Made by a program: the position numbers and the translations under genes
NCBI GenBank assembly: GCA_900199555.1
Contig: FZQZ01000001.1
Coordinates: 434,001 to 498,000, forward strand
Direction of reading: 5' to 3'
Length of the DNA stretch: 64,000 nucleotides
Source: Prevotellaceae bacterium MN60
Lineage (GTDB): Bacteria > Bacteroidota > Bacteroidia > Bacteroidales > Bacteroidaceae
The notes under the pieces: generated by a model
Seen by the model: only the letters and a program-made list of their open reading frames with translations
Told to the model about the DNA's origin: nothing
The model's database searches: none
In this document: piece by piece, positions 16,497 through 24,619 of the stretch
Position numbering within the stretch: the stretch's first letter is position 1
How the letters are laid out: each line of letters starts with the position of its first letter

Positions 16497-19391
16497 ATGA
16501 CAGATATTATACTTTCTAGTTTTATCAGCTTGTTTGCCCTCTTTGGCAAAGAAGAGCAAGTTGACGAAGAACGAGCAAAAAACATGCTTGTTAATTATCT
16601 GCGCCGTCATTTTGGTATTCGTAATATAGATATCTACCTCGACCTCTATAGCGATATGCGTATGGCCTATGAGATGACTGACGACCTGAATACGCAGGAC
16701 ACCGTCAGTGGCATCTGCTCTAATTTGCATGGCAAGATACGCACCAGCGAAGAAGCCCTTCTCTTATTGCGTTTGATGGAGTTCTGTGGCAGTGATGGCA
16801 TTCAGGCTGTCGATATGTTCGACACGATGGCCCAGTGCTTCCACATTCCCGAAGAACAATATCGCACCTTCTACGACTTTGTAGATAATCGCGAGACCGA
16901 GTACGTCAAGATACACCATCTGGAGGGTTTCGATGGACAGCTCAAGACGCTCTACGACACTGTTACCGGTTTGTTGCTCTTTACCTATAGTGGCAACGAC
17001 AAGGTGCTGCTCAACGATGTCCCTGTATTGGCAGGAGCCTATCAGGTATGGTTGCAGAGCAGTGTACTGAAGGGTGCCAATGGTCGTCCCGTGTACTACT
17101 CGTCTATCATCAGCACCTATCATCAGGAGCAAGACCAGGCGCAGCAGGTAGAGTTCTGCGGACGCAATGTCAACTTCCGCTTCCCCAATAGTGATAATGG
17201 TATGCACGACCTCAGCTTCACCCTGCGCAATGGTGAGCTGCTGGCTATCATGGGCGGATCGGGCACAGGTAAGACCACCCTACTCTCGCTGCTCAATGGT
17301 ACGCTCACACCTCAAGAGGGCACCATCACCATCAATGGCCATAGCATCACCGAGCCTGAGGCGAAGGCGCTGATTGGCTTTGTACCTCAAGACGACCTGC
17401 TCATCGAAGAGCTCACCGTGTATCAGAACCTCTGGTTTACTGCCAAGCTCTGCTTTGAGGGCATGAGTGCTGCCGATATCGACCACCGTGTGATGAAGAC
17501 GCTGAAAGACCTCGACCTCGTGGCTGCCAAAGACCTCAAGGTAGGTTCGGCTATCAATAAATTCATCTCGGGTGGTCAGCGCAAGCGCCTGAATATAGCC
17601 TTAGAGCTCATTCGCGAACCCGCTGTGCTCTTCCTCGACGAGCCCACCTCGGGCCTCTCGTCATCCGACACTGAGAAGGTGATAAACCTGCTCAAGGAGC
17701 AGACGCTCAAGGGCAAGCTCATCATCCTCAATATCCACCAGCCTTCGAGCGATGTCTATAAGCTCTTCGACCGTCTGTGGCTATTAGACAAGGGAGGTTA
17801 TCCCGTGTTCGATGGCAATCCTATCGATGCTGTCACCTATTTCAAGGAGGCTGCCAACTATGCCGATGCCGAGACCAGTGCTTGTCCTACCTGTGGCAAT
17901 GTCAATCCCGAGATTGTGCTAAACATCATCGACGAGAAAGCCCTCAACAGCAGTGGTGAGGTATCTGATGAGCGTAAGATGACGCCTCAGGAGTGGCATG
18001 AGCTGTATCTGAAGAATCGCGAAGAGCAGCCTACAGTGGCGGTGAGCGAGGTGCCCCATTCCGACCAGAAGAAGCCAGGAGCACTGAAGCAGTTCTGCAT
18101 CTTCCTGCATCGCAACTTCAAGACCAAGATTACCAACACCCAATATCTGTGCATAGCCCTGCTACAGGCGCCCCTGTTGGCACTTGTTTGTGGCTATCTC
18201 ACGCGCTTTGCTCCCCCCGAGGGCTATAGCGTAATGGACAACAAAAACTTGGTCAGCTACTTCTTTATGGCAGTTATCGTGGCCACCTTCACCGGTATGA
18301 GTGGCAGTGCCGAAGAGATTATCAAAGACCGCGCCCTACTCAAGCGCGAGCGCTTCCTCCACCTGTCGCATGCCAGTTATATCTGGTCTAAGATAGTCTT
18401 CATGGGAGCCCTCTCCCTGATACAGACCTTATTATTTATCCTTGTGGGCAATACCATGATGGGCATCCACGGCCTCTTTGGTGCTTGGTGGCTCATCCTA
18501 TTTGTCACTGCCTTCTTGGCCAATCTCACGGGCCTGTTGCTCTCTCAGTGTCTCAGCTCGGTGGTAGCCATCTATATCAGCATCCCCATGCTGCTCATCC
18601 CCCAGATACTACTCTGCGGACTGGTGGTAAGTTTCTCCGACCTCACCCCTAAGAGCACTACGGGCAATGTGCCTGTTGTGGGTAATCTCATCCCCTCACG
18701 CTGGGCCTACGAGGCACTGGCAGTCACCTCTTTCACTGACAACGAATACGAGCAGAATTTCTTCGAGCTCGACAAGCAGAAATACGAGAACCAGTTCTTT
18801 AATATGGGCTATCTCTACGAGATGCAGAGCCAGCTGGAGACGCTGAAAGACGAGCAGAAGAATGGCAAGCCAGTAGATGCCAACCACCTGGAGGTGATAC
18901 GCCTGAATATGCCTCGCCTCACGGAGTATTGCGAGATGCCAGCCTACAAGGGCGCCTACGACTACACCTCGCTCTACCAGTATATGAAGGATGCCGAGCG
19001 CATCCTTGCCCAGCGCAGCAATAAGACCGCCTTGAAGATAGAGGCTACGATGAGCAGTCTCATTCGCCAAATCGGTAAGGACGAGGTGCTGCAGCTGAAG
19101 CGCGACAACTATAATTTGAAACTAGAAGACTGTGTCATCGGTGCCGACCAACAGAGCATGGTGGGCGTTGTCGACAATATCATCGTGCCACGCACCGGTC
19201 TTATCTTCCTCACCCCCTTTAGCCATTGCGGACAAGCTCCGTTCTATGCCAGTGAGAAGGTGGTAGGCACCTATCACGTCAAGACCCTGTGGTATAACAT
19301 CGGCATCCTGCTGTTGATGAGCATCATTGCCATCGTGCTGTTGCTCACCGACTGTCCCGGACGCTATATCCGAAAAGAGAAAACATCCTAG
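16497..19391 (+). CDS. ABCG-like ABC transporter, ATPase fused to permease
   Basis: 964 residues. An N-terminal helical region (about 1-215) is of unknown function, possibly TerB-like. The ATPase domain (about 225-450) has Walker A GGSGTGKTT near 253-261, signature ISGGQRKRL near 358 and Walker B VLFLDEPTSG near 378. A Cys-containing spacer (ACPTCGNVNPE) near 460 is followed by an ABC-2 permease domain with about six helices (about 545-955). The nucleotide-binding domain precedes the permease in one chain, as in ABCG half-transporters. The cargo is unknown. It leads an operon with a lipoprotein and three signalling proteins, so transport or release may be under partner-switch control (inference). 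Confidence 0.85.
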   Translation: MTDIILSSFISLFALFGKEEQVDEERAKNMLVNYLRRHFGIRNIDIYLDLYSDMRMAYEMTDDLNTQDTVSGICSNLHGKIRTSEEALLLLRLMEFCGSDGIQAVDMFDTMAQCFHIPEEQYRTFYDFVDNRETEYVKIHHLEGFDGQLKTLYDTVTGLLLFTYSGNDKVLLNDVPVLAGAYQVWLQSSVLKGANGRPVYYSSIISTYHQEQDQAQQVEFCGRNVNFRFPNSDNGMHDLSFTLRNGELLAIMGGSGTGKTTLLSLLNGTLTPQEGTITINGHSITEPEAKALIGFVPQDDLLIEELTVYQNLWFTAKLCFEGMSAADIDHRVMKTLKDLDLVAAKDLKVGSAINKFISGGQRKRLNIALELIREPAVLFLDEPTSGLSSSDTEKVINLLKEQTLKGKLIILNIHQPSSDVYKLFDRLWLLDKGGYPVFDGNPIDAVTYFKEAANYADAETSACPTCGNVNPEIVLNIIDEKALNSSGEVSDERKMTPQEWHELYLKNREEQPTVAVSEVPHSDQKKPGALKQFCIFLHRNFKTKITNTQYLCIALLQAPLLALVCGYLTRFAPPEGYSVMDNKNLVSYFFMAVIVATFTGMSGSAEEIIKDRALLKRERFLHLSHASYIWSKIVFMGALSLIQTLLFILVGNTMMGIHGLFGAWWLILFVTAFLANLTGLLLSQCLSSVVAIYISIPMLLIPQILLCGLVVSFSDLTPKSTTGNVPVVGNLIPSRWAYEALAVTSFTDNEYEQNFFELDKQKYENQFFNMGYLYEMQSQLETLKDEQKNGKPVDANHLEVIRLNMPRLTEYCEMPAYKGAYDYTSLYQYMKDAERILAQRSNKTALKIEATMSSLIRQIGKDEVLQLKRDNYNLKLEDCVIGADQQSMVGVVDNIIVPRTGLIFLTPFSHCGQAPFYASEKVVGTYHVKTLWYNIGILLLMSIIAIVLLLTDCPGRYIRKEKTS

Positions 19392-19440
19392 AGAAATAAA
19401 TTAGTACTAACATTAATAACAACAAAAAAATTTCAACACA

Positions 19441-20241
19441 ATGAAAAAGTTATCTATTTTGGCTGTAGCAGCCATCGTTTTCGCAGCATGCGGAGGAAAC
19501 AAGAGTGCCAATAACGCTGAAGAGGCAGATACTCTGAAGAGTTTTGAGCAGGAACAGATTGAGGCTAGCATCAAGATGCACTTCGACAGTATCGCTGCCG
19601 AGTTCAGCAAGATGGAGCAGCCCGCCTTCGTAAAAGAGACCAACAACGGCATCACCCTCACCAAGGAGGAGAAGCAGGTGAAGCCTACCTATCTGCTGAG
19701 CGCTGGTGTTGCTGAAGAGGCCACCACACTGGCTGAGAAGTATCGCGTGCTGAGCGCTCTGAATGTTGACAAGCGCATTGCAGCTCTCTACGAGATGCCC
19801 GTTGAGGATTACGAAAAGGCCATCACTAAGCTGGCTGCCGACATCGACGATCCTTCTTTCAAGGCTTTGGACAACACTGGTAGCATCTTCGAGACCTCTC
19901 AGGCTCTCTACACCGCTATGGACGAGAATGGTCGCATCAACTACTTCTGGCAGATTGCTTCTGCTGCCCTCATCGAGCAGCTCTACATCGTTAGCCAGAA
20001 CCAGGACAAGTTCCTGAGCAGCTTCACCGACGAGACTGCAGCCAACGTTACCTTCCGTATCATCCTCATCCTCGACGCTACCAACCGTCTGTCTCTCTAC
20101 GACCCCGAGATTGCACCCGTTGCCGAGGCTCTCACTCCACTGGAGCACCTGAATGCTACTACTGTTGAGGAGCTCAAGGCTCAGATGAGCGAGATGAAGG
20201 ATGAAATCCTCGCAGCTCGCAAGGCCCTCATCAACAAGTAA
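19441..20241 (+). CDS. Lipoprotein of unknown function
   Basis: 266 residues with a lipoprotein signal peptide (MKKLSILAVAAIVFAAC, lipobox Cys at 17) and a mature, mainly alpha-helical acidic chain. I do not recognise a named domain. It lies 49 bases after the ABC protein and 27 before the RsbW-like kinase, so it belongs to the same transcript. It could be a periplasmic partner of the transporter. Codon choice is that of a well-expressed gene. Confidence 0.8.
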   Translation: MKKLSILAVAAIVFAACGGNKSANNAEEADTLKSFEQEQIEASIKMHFDSIAAEFSKMEQPAFVKETNNGITLTKEEKQVKPTYLLSAGVAEEATTLAEKYRVLSALNVDKRIAALYEMPVEDYEKAITKLAADIDDPSFKALDNTGSIFETSQALYTAMDENGRINYFWQIASAALIEQLYIVSQNQDKFLSSFTDETAANVTFRIILILDATNRLSLYDPEIAPVAEALTPLEHLNATTVEELKAQMSEMKDEILAARKALINK

Positions 20242-20268
20242 GAATACTAACATCATTTAATTACATCA

Positions 20269-20724
20269 ATGATGGCAACATACTCTCAGCACGATTTAGG
20301 TGATGTCAAGCTGCAGCGCAGCCTGACATTGCCTAATGATGTTGAGACTATCCCCCAGCTCAACGAGTTTATCGACACCGTGGCCGAAGCTATCGGTCTC
20401 GACATGTCGCTGACGATGAGCCTGAACCTTGCCATCGAAGAGGCAGTAGTCAACGTGATGGACTATGCTTATCCACCGGGCGAAAAGGGCGACGTCACCA
20501 TCGATGTCTGCGCCTCCGACGAGTGGTTGCAGTTCGTCATCAGCGATGCGGGCACTCCATTCGACCCTACACAGAAGGAAGAGGCCGACACCACGCTATC
20601 CGTCGACGAGCGCCCCATTGGTGGACTGGGCATCTTCCTGGTACGCCAACTGATGGATACCATCCACTACCAGTATGTTGATGGCAAGAATGTGCTGACA
20701 TTAAAAAAACAACTCACGAAATAA
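20269..20724 (+). CDS. RsbW/SpoIIAB-like anti-sigma ATPase
   Basis: 151 residues (148-151 depending on ATG 20269 or 20272). A GHKL-fold ATPase of the HATPase_c_2 type: N-box NLAIEEAVVNVMDYAY near 45-60, SDAGTPFDP near 91-99, and G-box GGLGIFLVRQLMD near 120-132. Such kinases bind a sigma factor or other partner and are countered by a STAS-domain protein, which here is the next gene (11 bases away). No sigma factor gene lies nearby; the target may be encoded elsewhere or be the LuxR-type protein two genes on. Confidence 0.88.
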   Translation: MMATYSQHDLGDVKLQRSLTLPNDVETIPQLNEFIDTVAEAIGLDMSLTMSLNLAIEEAVVNVMDYAYPPGEKGDVTIDVCASDEWLQFVISDAGTPFDPTQKEEADTTLSVDERPIGGLGIFLVRQLMDTIHYQYVDGKNVLTLKKQLTK

Positions 20725-20735
20725 AACTCATACGC

Positions 20736-21038
20736 ATGATTTTTAATATTCAAGAACAAGCAGAAGGTATGATGGCCGTGGTAAGTGGTCGTCTGGATAC
20801 CCCTTCAGCTATCAAGGCTCAACAAGAGATTGCTCCGCTGCTCGACAATGCCGACAAGCAGATTACCCTCGACTGCAAAGAACTGGAATACATCAGCAGT
20901 TCTGGTCTGCGCCTCTTCCTCACCATCCGTAAAGAAGCTCAGGCCAAGGGAGGCAAGGTAGTAATCATCAATATCAACGAAGAGATTAAGAAGGTGTTTA
21001 TGATGACAGGCTTCTTCAATCTTTTTGAAATCAAGTAA
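20736..21038 (+). CDS. STAS-domain anti-anti-sigma factor (RsbV-like)
   Basis: 100 residues, a single STAS domain. The phosphorylation region reads LEYISSSGLRLFL (about 50-62), with serines at the position phosphorylated by the cognate kinase in RsbV/SpoIIAA. Together with the preceding RsbW-like ATPase it forms a partner-switching pair: the unphosphorylated form would sequester the kinase. It starts 11 bases after the kinase and ends five bases before the LuxR-type gene. Confidence 0.9.
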   Translation: MIFNIQEQAEGMMAVVSGRLDTPSAIKAQQEIAPLLDNADKQITLDCKELEYISSSGLRLFLTIRKEAQAKGGKVVIININEEIKKVFMMTGFFNLFEIK

Positions 21039-21043
21039 GATAT

Positions 21044-21619
21044 ATGATGCCAAAGATAGCTATCGTAGAAAACAACACGTTGGCCGTTTTGGGACTCAAA
21101 CAGCTGCTGCAGGCCGTCATCCCCGTGATGGATGTCGACACGTTTGGCACCTTTGCCGAACTCGAGCAGCACAGTCCCGACGCCTACGTTCACTATTTCA
21201 TCTCCGTGGAGGTATTACAGAGCCACCGTGCTTTCTTTGCTGAGCGCCGTCGTAAGACCATTGTGCTTACGCCCGAGCCCAGCAGCGATGCCATCTTCGA
21301 GGGTTTCCATTGCCTCTCGTTCAATCAGCCTGAGCACGAGCTCACGCGCGCCATCATCCACCTGCAGCAATATGCCCACAGTGGTGGTCGCCACCTGCCC
21401 CCTATGCAGGTAAAAGAGCTCACCAAGCGCGAGATAGAGGTGATGAAGCTGATTGTCAAGGGCTATATCAACAAAGAGATTGCCGACAAGCTCTGCATCG
21501 GCCTGTCGACAGTAGTCACCCATCGCAAAAATATTATGGAAAAGCTGGGTTTGAAGAGTGTCTCAGCGCTCACCATCTATGCCGTCACCCACGGCTACGT
21601 TAGCATTAGCGAAGTTTAA
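21044..21619 (+). CDS. LuxR-type regulator with degenerate receiver domain
   Basis: 191 residues. The N-terminal 120 residues resemble a receiver domain (MPKIAIVENNTLAVLGLKQLL) but lack the acidic pair and the phospho-accepting aspartate: the segment where it should stand reads AYVHYFISVE. The C-terminal GerE/LuxR helix-turn-helix spans about 125-185 (LTKREIEVMKLIVKGYINKE ... STVVTHRKNIMEKL). It is therefore probably not controlled by classical phosphorylation; the kinase and STAS genes just upstream may replace it. The DNA-binding domain is clearly related to that of the hemerythrin fusion encoded convergently at 21870-22829. Confidence 0.85.
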   Translation: MMPKIAIVENNTLAVLGLKQLLQAVIPVMDVDTFGTFAELEQHSPDAYVHYFISVEVLQSHRAFFAERRRKTIVLTPEPSSDAIFEGFHCLSFNQPEHELTRAIIHLQQYAHSGGRHLPPMQVKELTKREIEVMKLIVKGYINKEIADKLCIGLSTVVTHRKNIMEKLGLKSVSALTIYAVTHGYVSISEV

Positions 21620-21621
21620 TA

Positions 21622-21868
21622 CGTTGAACGATGAACGTTGAACGTTGAACGTTATTTAGACCTCGCTCAAGCTCGGTATGGCTCAGCGAGTATTTTTTGC
21701 TTTCGTTTATCGCGGAAATCAACGTTCAACGTTCAATGTTCAATGTTCAACGTTATTTAGACCTCGCTCAGGCTCGGTATGGCTCAGCGAGTATTTTTTG
21801 CTTTCGTTTATCGCGGAAATCAACGTTCAATGTTCAACGTTCAACGTTCAACGTTCAACGTTCAACGT
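21622..21868. repeat. GTTGAACGTT palindrome block with 101-base duplication
   Basis: Arrays of the near-palindrome gttgaacgtt (rightward at 21622-21650, inverted as aacgttcaac at 21721-21750 and 21820-21868) enclose two direct copies of a 101-base unit starting at 21652 and 21753. Each unit contains the hairpin cctcgctca ... gctcagcgag and the text tttcgtttatcgcggaaatc. It fills the gap between two convergent regulator genes. Related arrays occur at 31526-31553 and in frame at 58331-58370. Confidence 0.8.
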
Positions 21869-21869
21869 G

Positions 21870-22829
21870 TCAAAGTTTCACGCTACTAATATCCACCAAG
21901 CCATTCACGATGGCATAGATGGTAAGACCGGCGGGCGAATGAATCTGCAATTTACGTGCGATGTTGCGGCGATGCGTAATCACTGTGTTCACCGAGATAA
22001 ACAGGCGGTCCGCTATCTCCTTGTTCTGCAGTCCCTGCACCACACCCACTATCACCTCGCGCTCACGATCCGACAGCGCATCCAGGTTGTCCTGTCCACC
22101 CTTGAACACCATCGTTGATATGTTCTTCGTCACGTCGTCCTGCTTCAGCTTCTTCTCCAGTCGGCGGATGGCAGGCGTAAAGATGTGGTTCTCCACCTCC
22201 GCATGCTGGTGCAGCCAGTCCTCGTTGTTATAGATGTCGTAGAGCGTAGCAGTCAGCTTACTGTTCAGATGCGCATCACTTGGCAGATACTTAATAATGA
22301 GTAGCTTCAACTCGCGCAACTTCTTATCTGCCGAGTCGTGATGCTTAGAAAACATCTCCACGTTATAGTCAGGTATCGGCTTACCGTCTATCAGCGACTG
22401 CACATACGGGAACAGCGTCTTCTCCTCATACTTCATGTGTCGCTTGATTTCCTGCGCATACTCATCGTAGAACTTCAGCATCAGGTGTCCCAAGGCATCC
22501 TGCTCGTTGATGCTCTCCTCCAGTTCGCGACGGATAAATGGCAGTTGGAAGTCGAGGTAATAGCGGTGACTAGCCTCCAGATAGTGAAGCAGTGTAGGCA
22601 CGCTTATCAGGTCGTCGTCCTCACTGATAGCCAAGTCGTTAATGGTAAAGTTCACCACAGCCAGAAACGTATGACAGTCCACCCCATTCATCTCACAGGT
22701 CTCTGCCACCGTTTTGTCACCAAAGCCCAGATTGATACCAAACGAGCTCAGCGCCTGCAGCACGCTGTAGTTATCTTTGATAAGCGTAATCATCTTATCC
22801 TGCGACTCATACATCTTCACGTTCTTCAT
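21870..22829 (-). CDS. Hemerythrin-like domain fused to LuxR helix-turn-helix
   Basis: 319 residues. The N-terminus (1-60) resembles the ScdA_N/DUF542 domain of RIC iron-centre repair proteins, but the usual cysteine pair is missing (FGINLGFGDKT). A hemerythrin domain (about 75-235) has candidate di-iron ligands in EASHRYY, KRHMKYEEKTLFP, SKHHDSADK and HQHAEVENHIF. The C-terminus (about 250-315) is a GerE/LuxR helix-turn-helix. The fusion suggests a transcription factor sensing oxygen, nitric oxide or iron through a di-iron site. It has its own promoter with a GGGTATTGC box. Confidence 0.88.
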   Translation of the reverse strand: MKNVKMYESQDKMITLIKDNYSVLQALSSFGINLGFGDKTVAETCEMNGVDCHTFLAVVNFTINDLAISEDDDLISVPTLLHYLEASHRYYLDFQLPFIRRELEESINEQDALGHLMLKFYDEYAQEIKRHMKYEEKTLFPYVQSLIDGKPIPDYNVEMFSKHHDSADKKLRELKLLIIKYLPSDAHLNSKLTATLYDIYNNEDWLHQHAEVENHIFTPAIRRLEKKLKQDDVTKNISTMVFKGGQDNLDALSDREREVIVGVVQGLQNKEIADRLFISVNTVITHRRNIARKLQIHSPAGLTIYAIVNGLVDISSVKL

Positions 22830-22850
22830 ACCTAAAATATATTAACGCTG

Positions 22851-22886
22851 CAAAAGTACTTATTTCCGTTGATATATGCAATACCC
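22851..22886 (-). promoter_or_regulatory. Promoter of the hemerythrin-LuxR gene with GGGTATTGC box
   Basis: On the minus strand: GGGTATTGC (plus-strand 22878-22886), whose TTG is the -33 element, then 20 bases to TACTTTTG (CAAAAGTA at 22851-22858). An inverted copy of the same nine bases lies at 22908-22916, so the box occurs as a spaced inverted repeat. Confidence 0.65.
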
Positions 22887-22930
22887 GCCTTCAAATTCAT
22901 CATTTTTGGGTATTGCCACTATTGCGCTAC

Positions 22931-23377
22931 CTATATCGCCTGCAAGATGCCCTCACATCCCTCCAGCACGTCGCGCCATGTAGCCTCAAAGTCACCCGTG
23001 TACCAAGGGTCCGCCACGTCGCCCGGCCTATTGGTATAGTCCATCAGCATCCTAATCTTTCCTTCCGGGTCTCCGCCACACATACGGTTCATGTTCCTGA
23101 TGTTCCATGTATCCATGCCCACTATCAAGTCGAACCTCTCGTAGTCGCCTCGCGTCATCTGTCGTGCTGTCTTGCCAGCGCACCCTATCCCGTGCTCCGC
23201 CAGTTTGCGTCGCGCTGGAGGGTACACCCCATTACCTATCTCCTCCGTCGATGTCGCTGCCGACTCGATATAAAACTCCCCCTCTCTGCCAGCCTTCGCC
23301 ACCAGATCCTTCATCACAAATTCCGCCATCGGGCTCCTACATATATTCCCGTGGCATACAAACAATATCTTTTTCAT
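22931..23377 (-). CDS. Low-molecular-weight protein tyrosine phosphatase
   Basis: 148 residues from ATG 23377 (a second ATG at 23386 would add MRE). The N-terminal P-loop CHGNICRSP has the C-x5-R-S signature, and the C-terminal acid motif is DPWYTGDF near 119. Such enzymes dephosphorylate tyrosine (in some bacteria capsule kinases) or arginine. No kinase or capsule gene is near. It is a single-gene unit with a TATCTTTG element upstream on its strand at 23401-23408. Confidence 0.94.
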   Translation of the reverse strand: MKKILFVCHGNICRSPMAEFVMKDLVAKAGREGEFYIESAATSTEEIGNGVYPPARRKLAEHGIGCAGKTARQMTRGDYERFDLIVGMDTWNIRNMNRMCGGDPEGKIRMLMDYTNRPGDVADPWYTGDFEATWRDVLEGCEGILQAI

Positions 23378-23400
23378 TTCTCTCATTTTCTTACGCAGTG

Positions 23401-23408
23401 CAAAGATA
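23401..23408 (-). promoter_or_regulatory. -7 element of the phosphatase gene
   Basis: CAAAGATA on the plus strand, TATCTTTG on the minus strand, 23 bases before the chosen start. Confidence 0.55.
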
Positions 23409-23475
23409 CGAAGTTAAAATTAAAACGCTGATAAAATACAAAAAAAGTTGAATGCATTAAATAATTGACATATTA

Positions 23476-23507
23476 TTTGGAGGTATCGAAAATAATTCCT
23501 ACATTTG
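23476..23507 (+). promoter_or_regulatory. Promoter of the DUF4160-DUF2442 pair
   Basis: TTTG at 23476-23479, 20 bases, TACATTTG at 23500-23507; the start codon is at 23533. Confidence 0.7.
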
Positions 23508-23532
23508 CAGCGTAGAAATAATTAAAAGGAAT

Positions 23533-23772
23533 ATGCCAGAGGTATTTAGATTTTACGGATTTTCGTTTTTCTTTTATAGTAAAGAGCACGAACCATTGCA
23601 CATACATGTAGAAGGAAACGGCGGATGCGCCAAATTCGTATGGAATGGAACTGAGTTTGAACTCTTTGAGAAACAGAATATTAAAGCAAACGATTTCAAA
23701 AAGATAAAGAATGTAATAGACGAGAATGCCGATATAATCATTAGCCGATGGAAAGATCATTTTGAAAAATAA
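23533..23772 (+). CDS. DUF4160 protein (toxin-antitoxin-like pair, first member)
   Basis: 79 residues. MPEVFRFYGFSFFFYSKEHE followed by PLHIHVEG is the DUF4160 signature, with the conserved HEPLHIHV segment that looks like a possible active or metal-binding site. DUF4160 genes are commonly paired with DUF2442 genes, as here, and are suspected toxin-antitoxin or mobile small modules; no activity is established to my knowledge. Translationally close to the next gene, with 16 bases between. Confidence 0.85.
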   Translation: MPEVFRFYGFSFFFYSKEHEPLHIHVEGNGGCAKFVWNGTEFELFEKQNIKANDFKKIKNVIDENADIIISRWKDHFEK

Positions 23773-23788
23773 ATAAGGAGGAAAGCCT

Positions 23789-24190
23789 ATGACAATTAAA
23801 GAGATTTGGTTCGATGCCAATTACATCTATGGCAGAGACGAAAAGGGACAGGAGTACAAGCAGTCATTACTGTGGTATCCCAAGTTACGGGTAGCTTCTG
23901 CGGAGGAGCGCTCCTCATACACCATTGGCTTTGATGGCATTCATTGGCGTGGATTGGATGAGGACATCAGCTTCGAAAGTTTTAGCTATGAAGATGCAGA
24001 GCCAAGTGCCTTGCAGAAATTCTTTCTCACACATAAGGAGATTAATGTTGCCGAGTTTGCCCGAATGATGGGACTTAACCCCACATTGCTGCGCAATTAC
24101 ATCAATGGATTCAAGAAACCTTCGAAAGAACGCGAGCAAGAAATCATTGAGCAGATTCACAAACTAGGCAAAGAGATGCTAGCTGCATAA
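23789..24190 (+). CDS. DUF2442 protein with C-terminal helix-turn-helix
   Basis: 133 residues. The N-terminal DUF2442 domain (about 1-75; SLLWYPKLRVASAEERSSY ... DGIHWRGLDEDIS) is followed by an HTH-like C-terminus (about 90-125; EFARMMGLNPTLLRNYINGF). An unusually strong Shine-Dalgarno (taaggaggaaa) precedes the ATG. In a toxin-antitoxin reading, the DNA-binding tail makes this the antitoxin and autorepressor. It ends 19 bases before the terminator hairpin shared with the convergent small RNA. Confidence 0.82.
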   Translation: MTIKEIWFDANYIYGRDEKGQEYKQSLLWYPKLRVASAEERSSYTIGFDGIHWRGLDEDISFESFSYEDAEPSALQKFFLTHKEINVAEFARMMGLNPTLLRNYINGFKKPSKEREQEIIEQIHKLGKEMLAA

Positions 24191-24202
24191 CATCTTTATA
24201 AA

Positions 24203-24306
24203 ACAAAAGAAACCGCATATAACATGCGGTTTCTATTATTTGGGTAGTGTCGATATAGTCTTGCCCTCTCGGGATTCTGCCCGGATAGTCAAATCATCTA
24301 TTTGAC
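24203..24306 (-). ncRNA. Candidate small RNA, copy B
   Basis: A minus-strand unit starting just after a TATCTTTG element (24311-24318). Elements in order: hairpin gtcaaat / atttgac, hairpin ccggg / cccg with the flank gagagggcaag, an 11-base variable segment, conserved actacccaaataa, then a terminator stem gaaaccgcat / atgcggtttc and a T-rich tail. The same order and most of the bases occur at 43617-43720. Loops differ while stems are kept, and the base pair closing the terminator stem differs in a compensated way (G-C here, A-T in the other copy). No ORF of note. Function unknown. Confidence 0.65.
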
Positions 24307-24310
24307 ATTG

Positions 24311-24318
24311 CAAAGATA
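24311..24318 (-). promoter_or_regulatory. -7 element of small RNA copy B
   Basis: TATCTTTG on the minus strand, in the same position relative to the RNA as in copy A. No clear -33 element. Confidence 0.5.
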
Positions 24319-24389
24319 GGATTAATTTTTAAAACTCCGATAAAATACGGCAAAAACTCCTCTTCGCCACACACGAACCCTCATTTTTA

Positions 24390-24424
24390 GGTATTGCACA
24401 GCACCTCCGAATGCCCTACCTTTG
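24390..24424 (+). promoter_or_regulatory. Upstream promoter with AGGTATTGC box
   Basis: AGGTATTGC (24389-24397), with its TTG as the -33 element, 20 bases, then TACCTTTG at 24417-24424. The whole segment is strikingly like 34299-34334 in front of the porin operon, including the bases after the -7 element (cacccg / cactcg). Confidence 0.65.
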
Positions 24425-24483
24425 CACCCGAAATACCAAGATACGTAAATTAAGTTTAGAAATATTATTTCAGGATAACAACA

Positions 24484-24531
24484 ATGAACATCGCACTACG
24501 CATCAAGAACAAGATATCTTTTAGACGCTAA
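24484..24531 (+). CDS. Short leader-like ORF (15 residues)
   Basis: ATG to TAA encoding MNIALRIKNKISFRR, 60 bases downstream of a good promoter and 152 bases before the sugar-binding lipoprotein. It could be a leader peptide or the remnant of a lost gene. The following text (to 24587) holds no other ORF. Evidence for translation is weak. Confidence 0.25.
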   Translation: MNIALRIKNKISFRR

Positions 24532-24587
24532 GTCGGTTATTGCCAACTGTTTGGGAGACAGAAGGAGATAAAAAAACGGGCATATAA

Positions 24588-24619
24588 TTTGGTCGTTCAA
24601 TATATTTATCCTATCTTTG
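24588..24619 (+). promoter_or_regulatory. Proximal promoter of the sugar-binding lipoprotein
   Basis: TTTG at 24588-24591, 20 bases, TATCTTTG at 24612-24619, leaving a leader of about 60 bases before the ATG at 24684. Confidence 0.75.
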
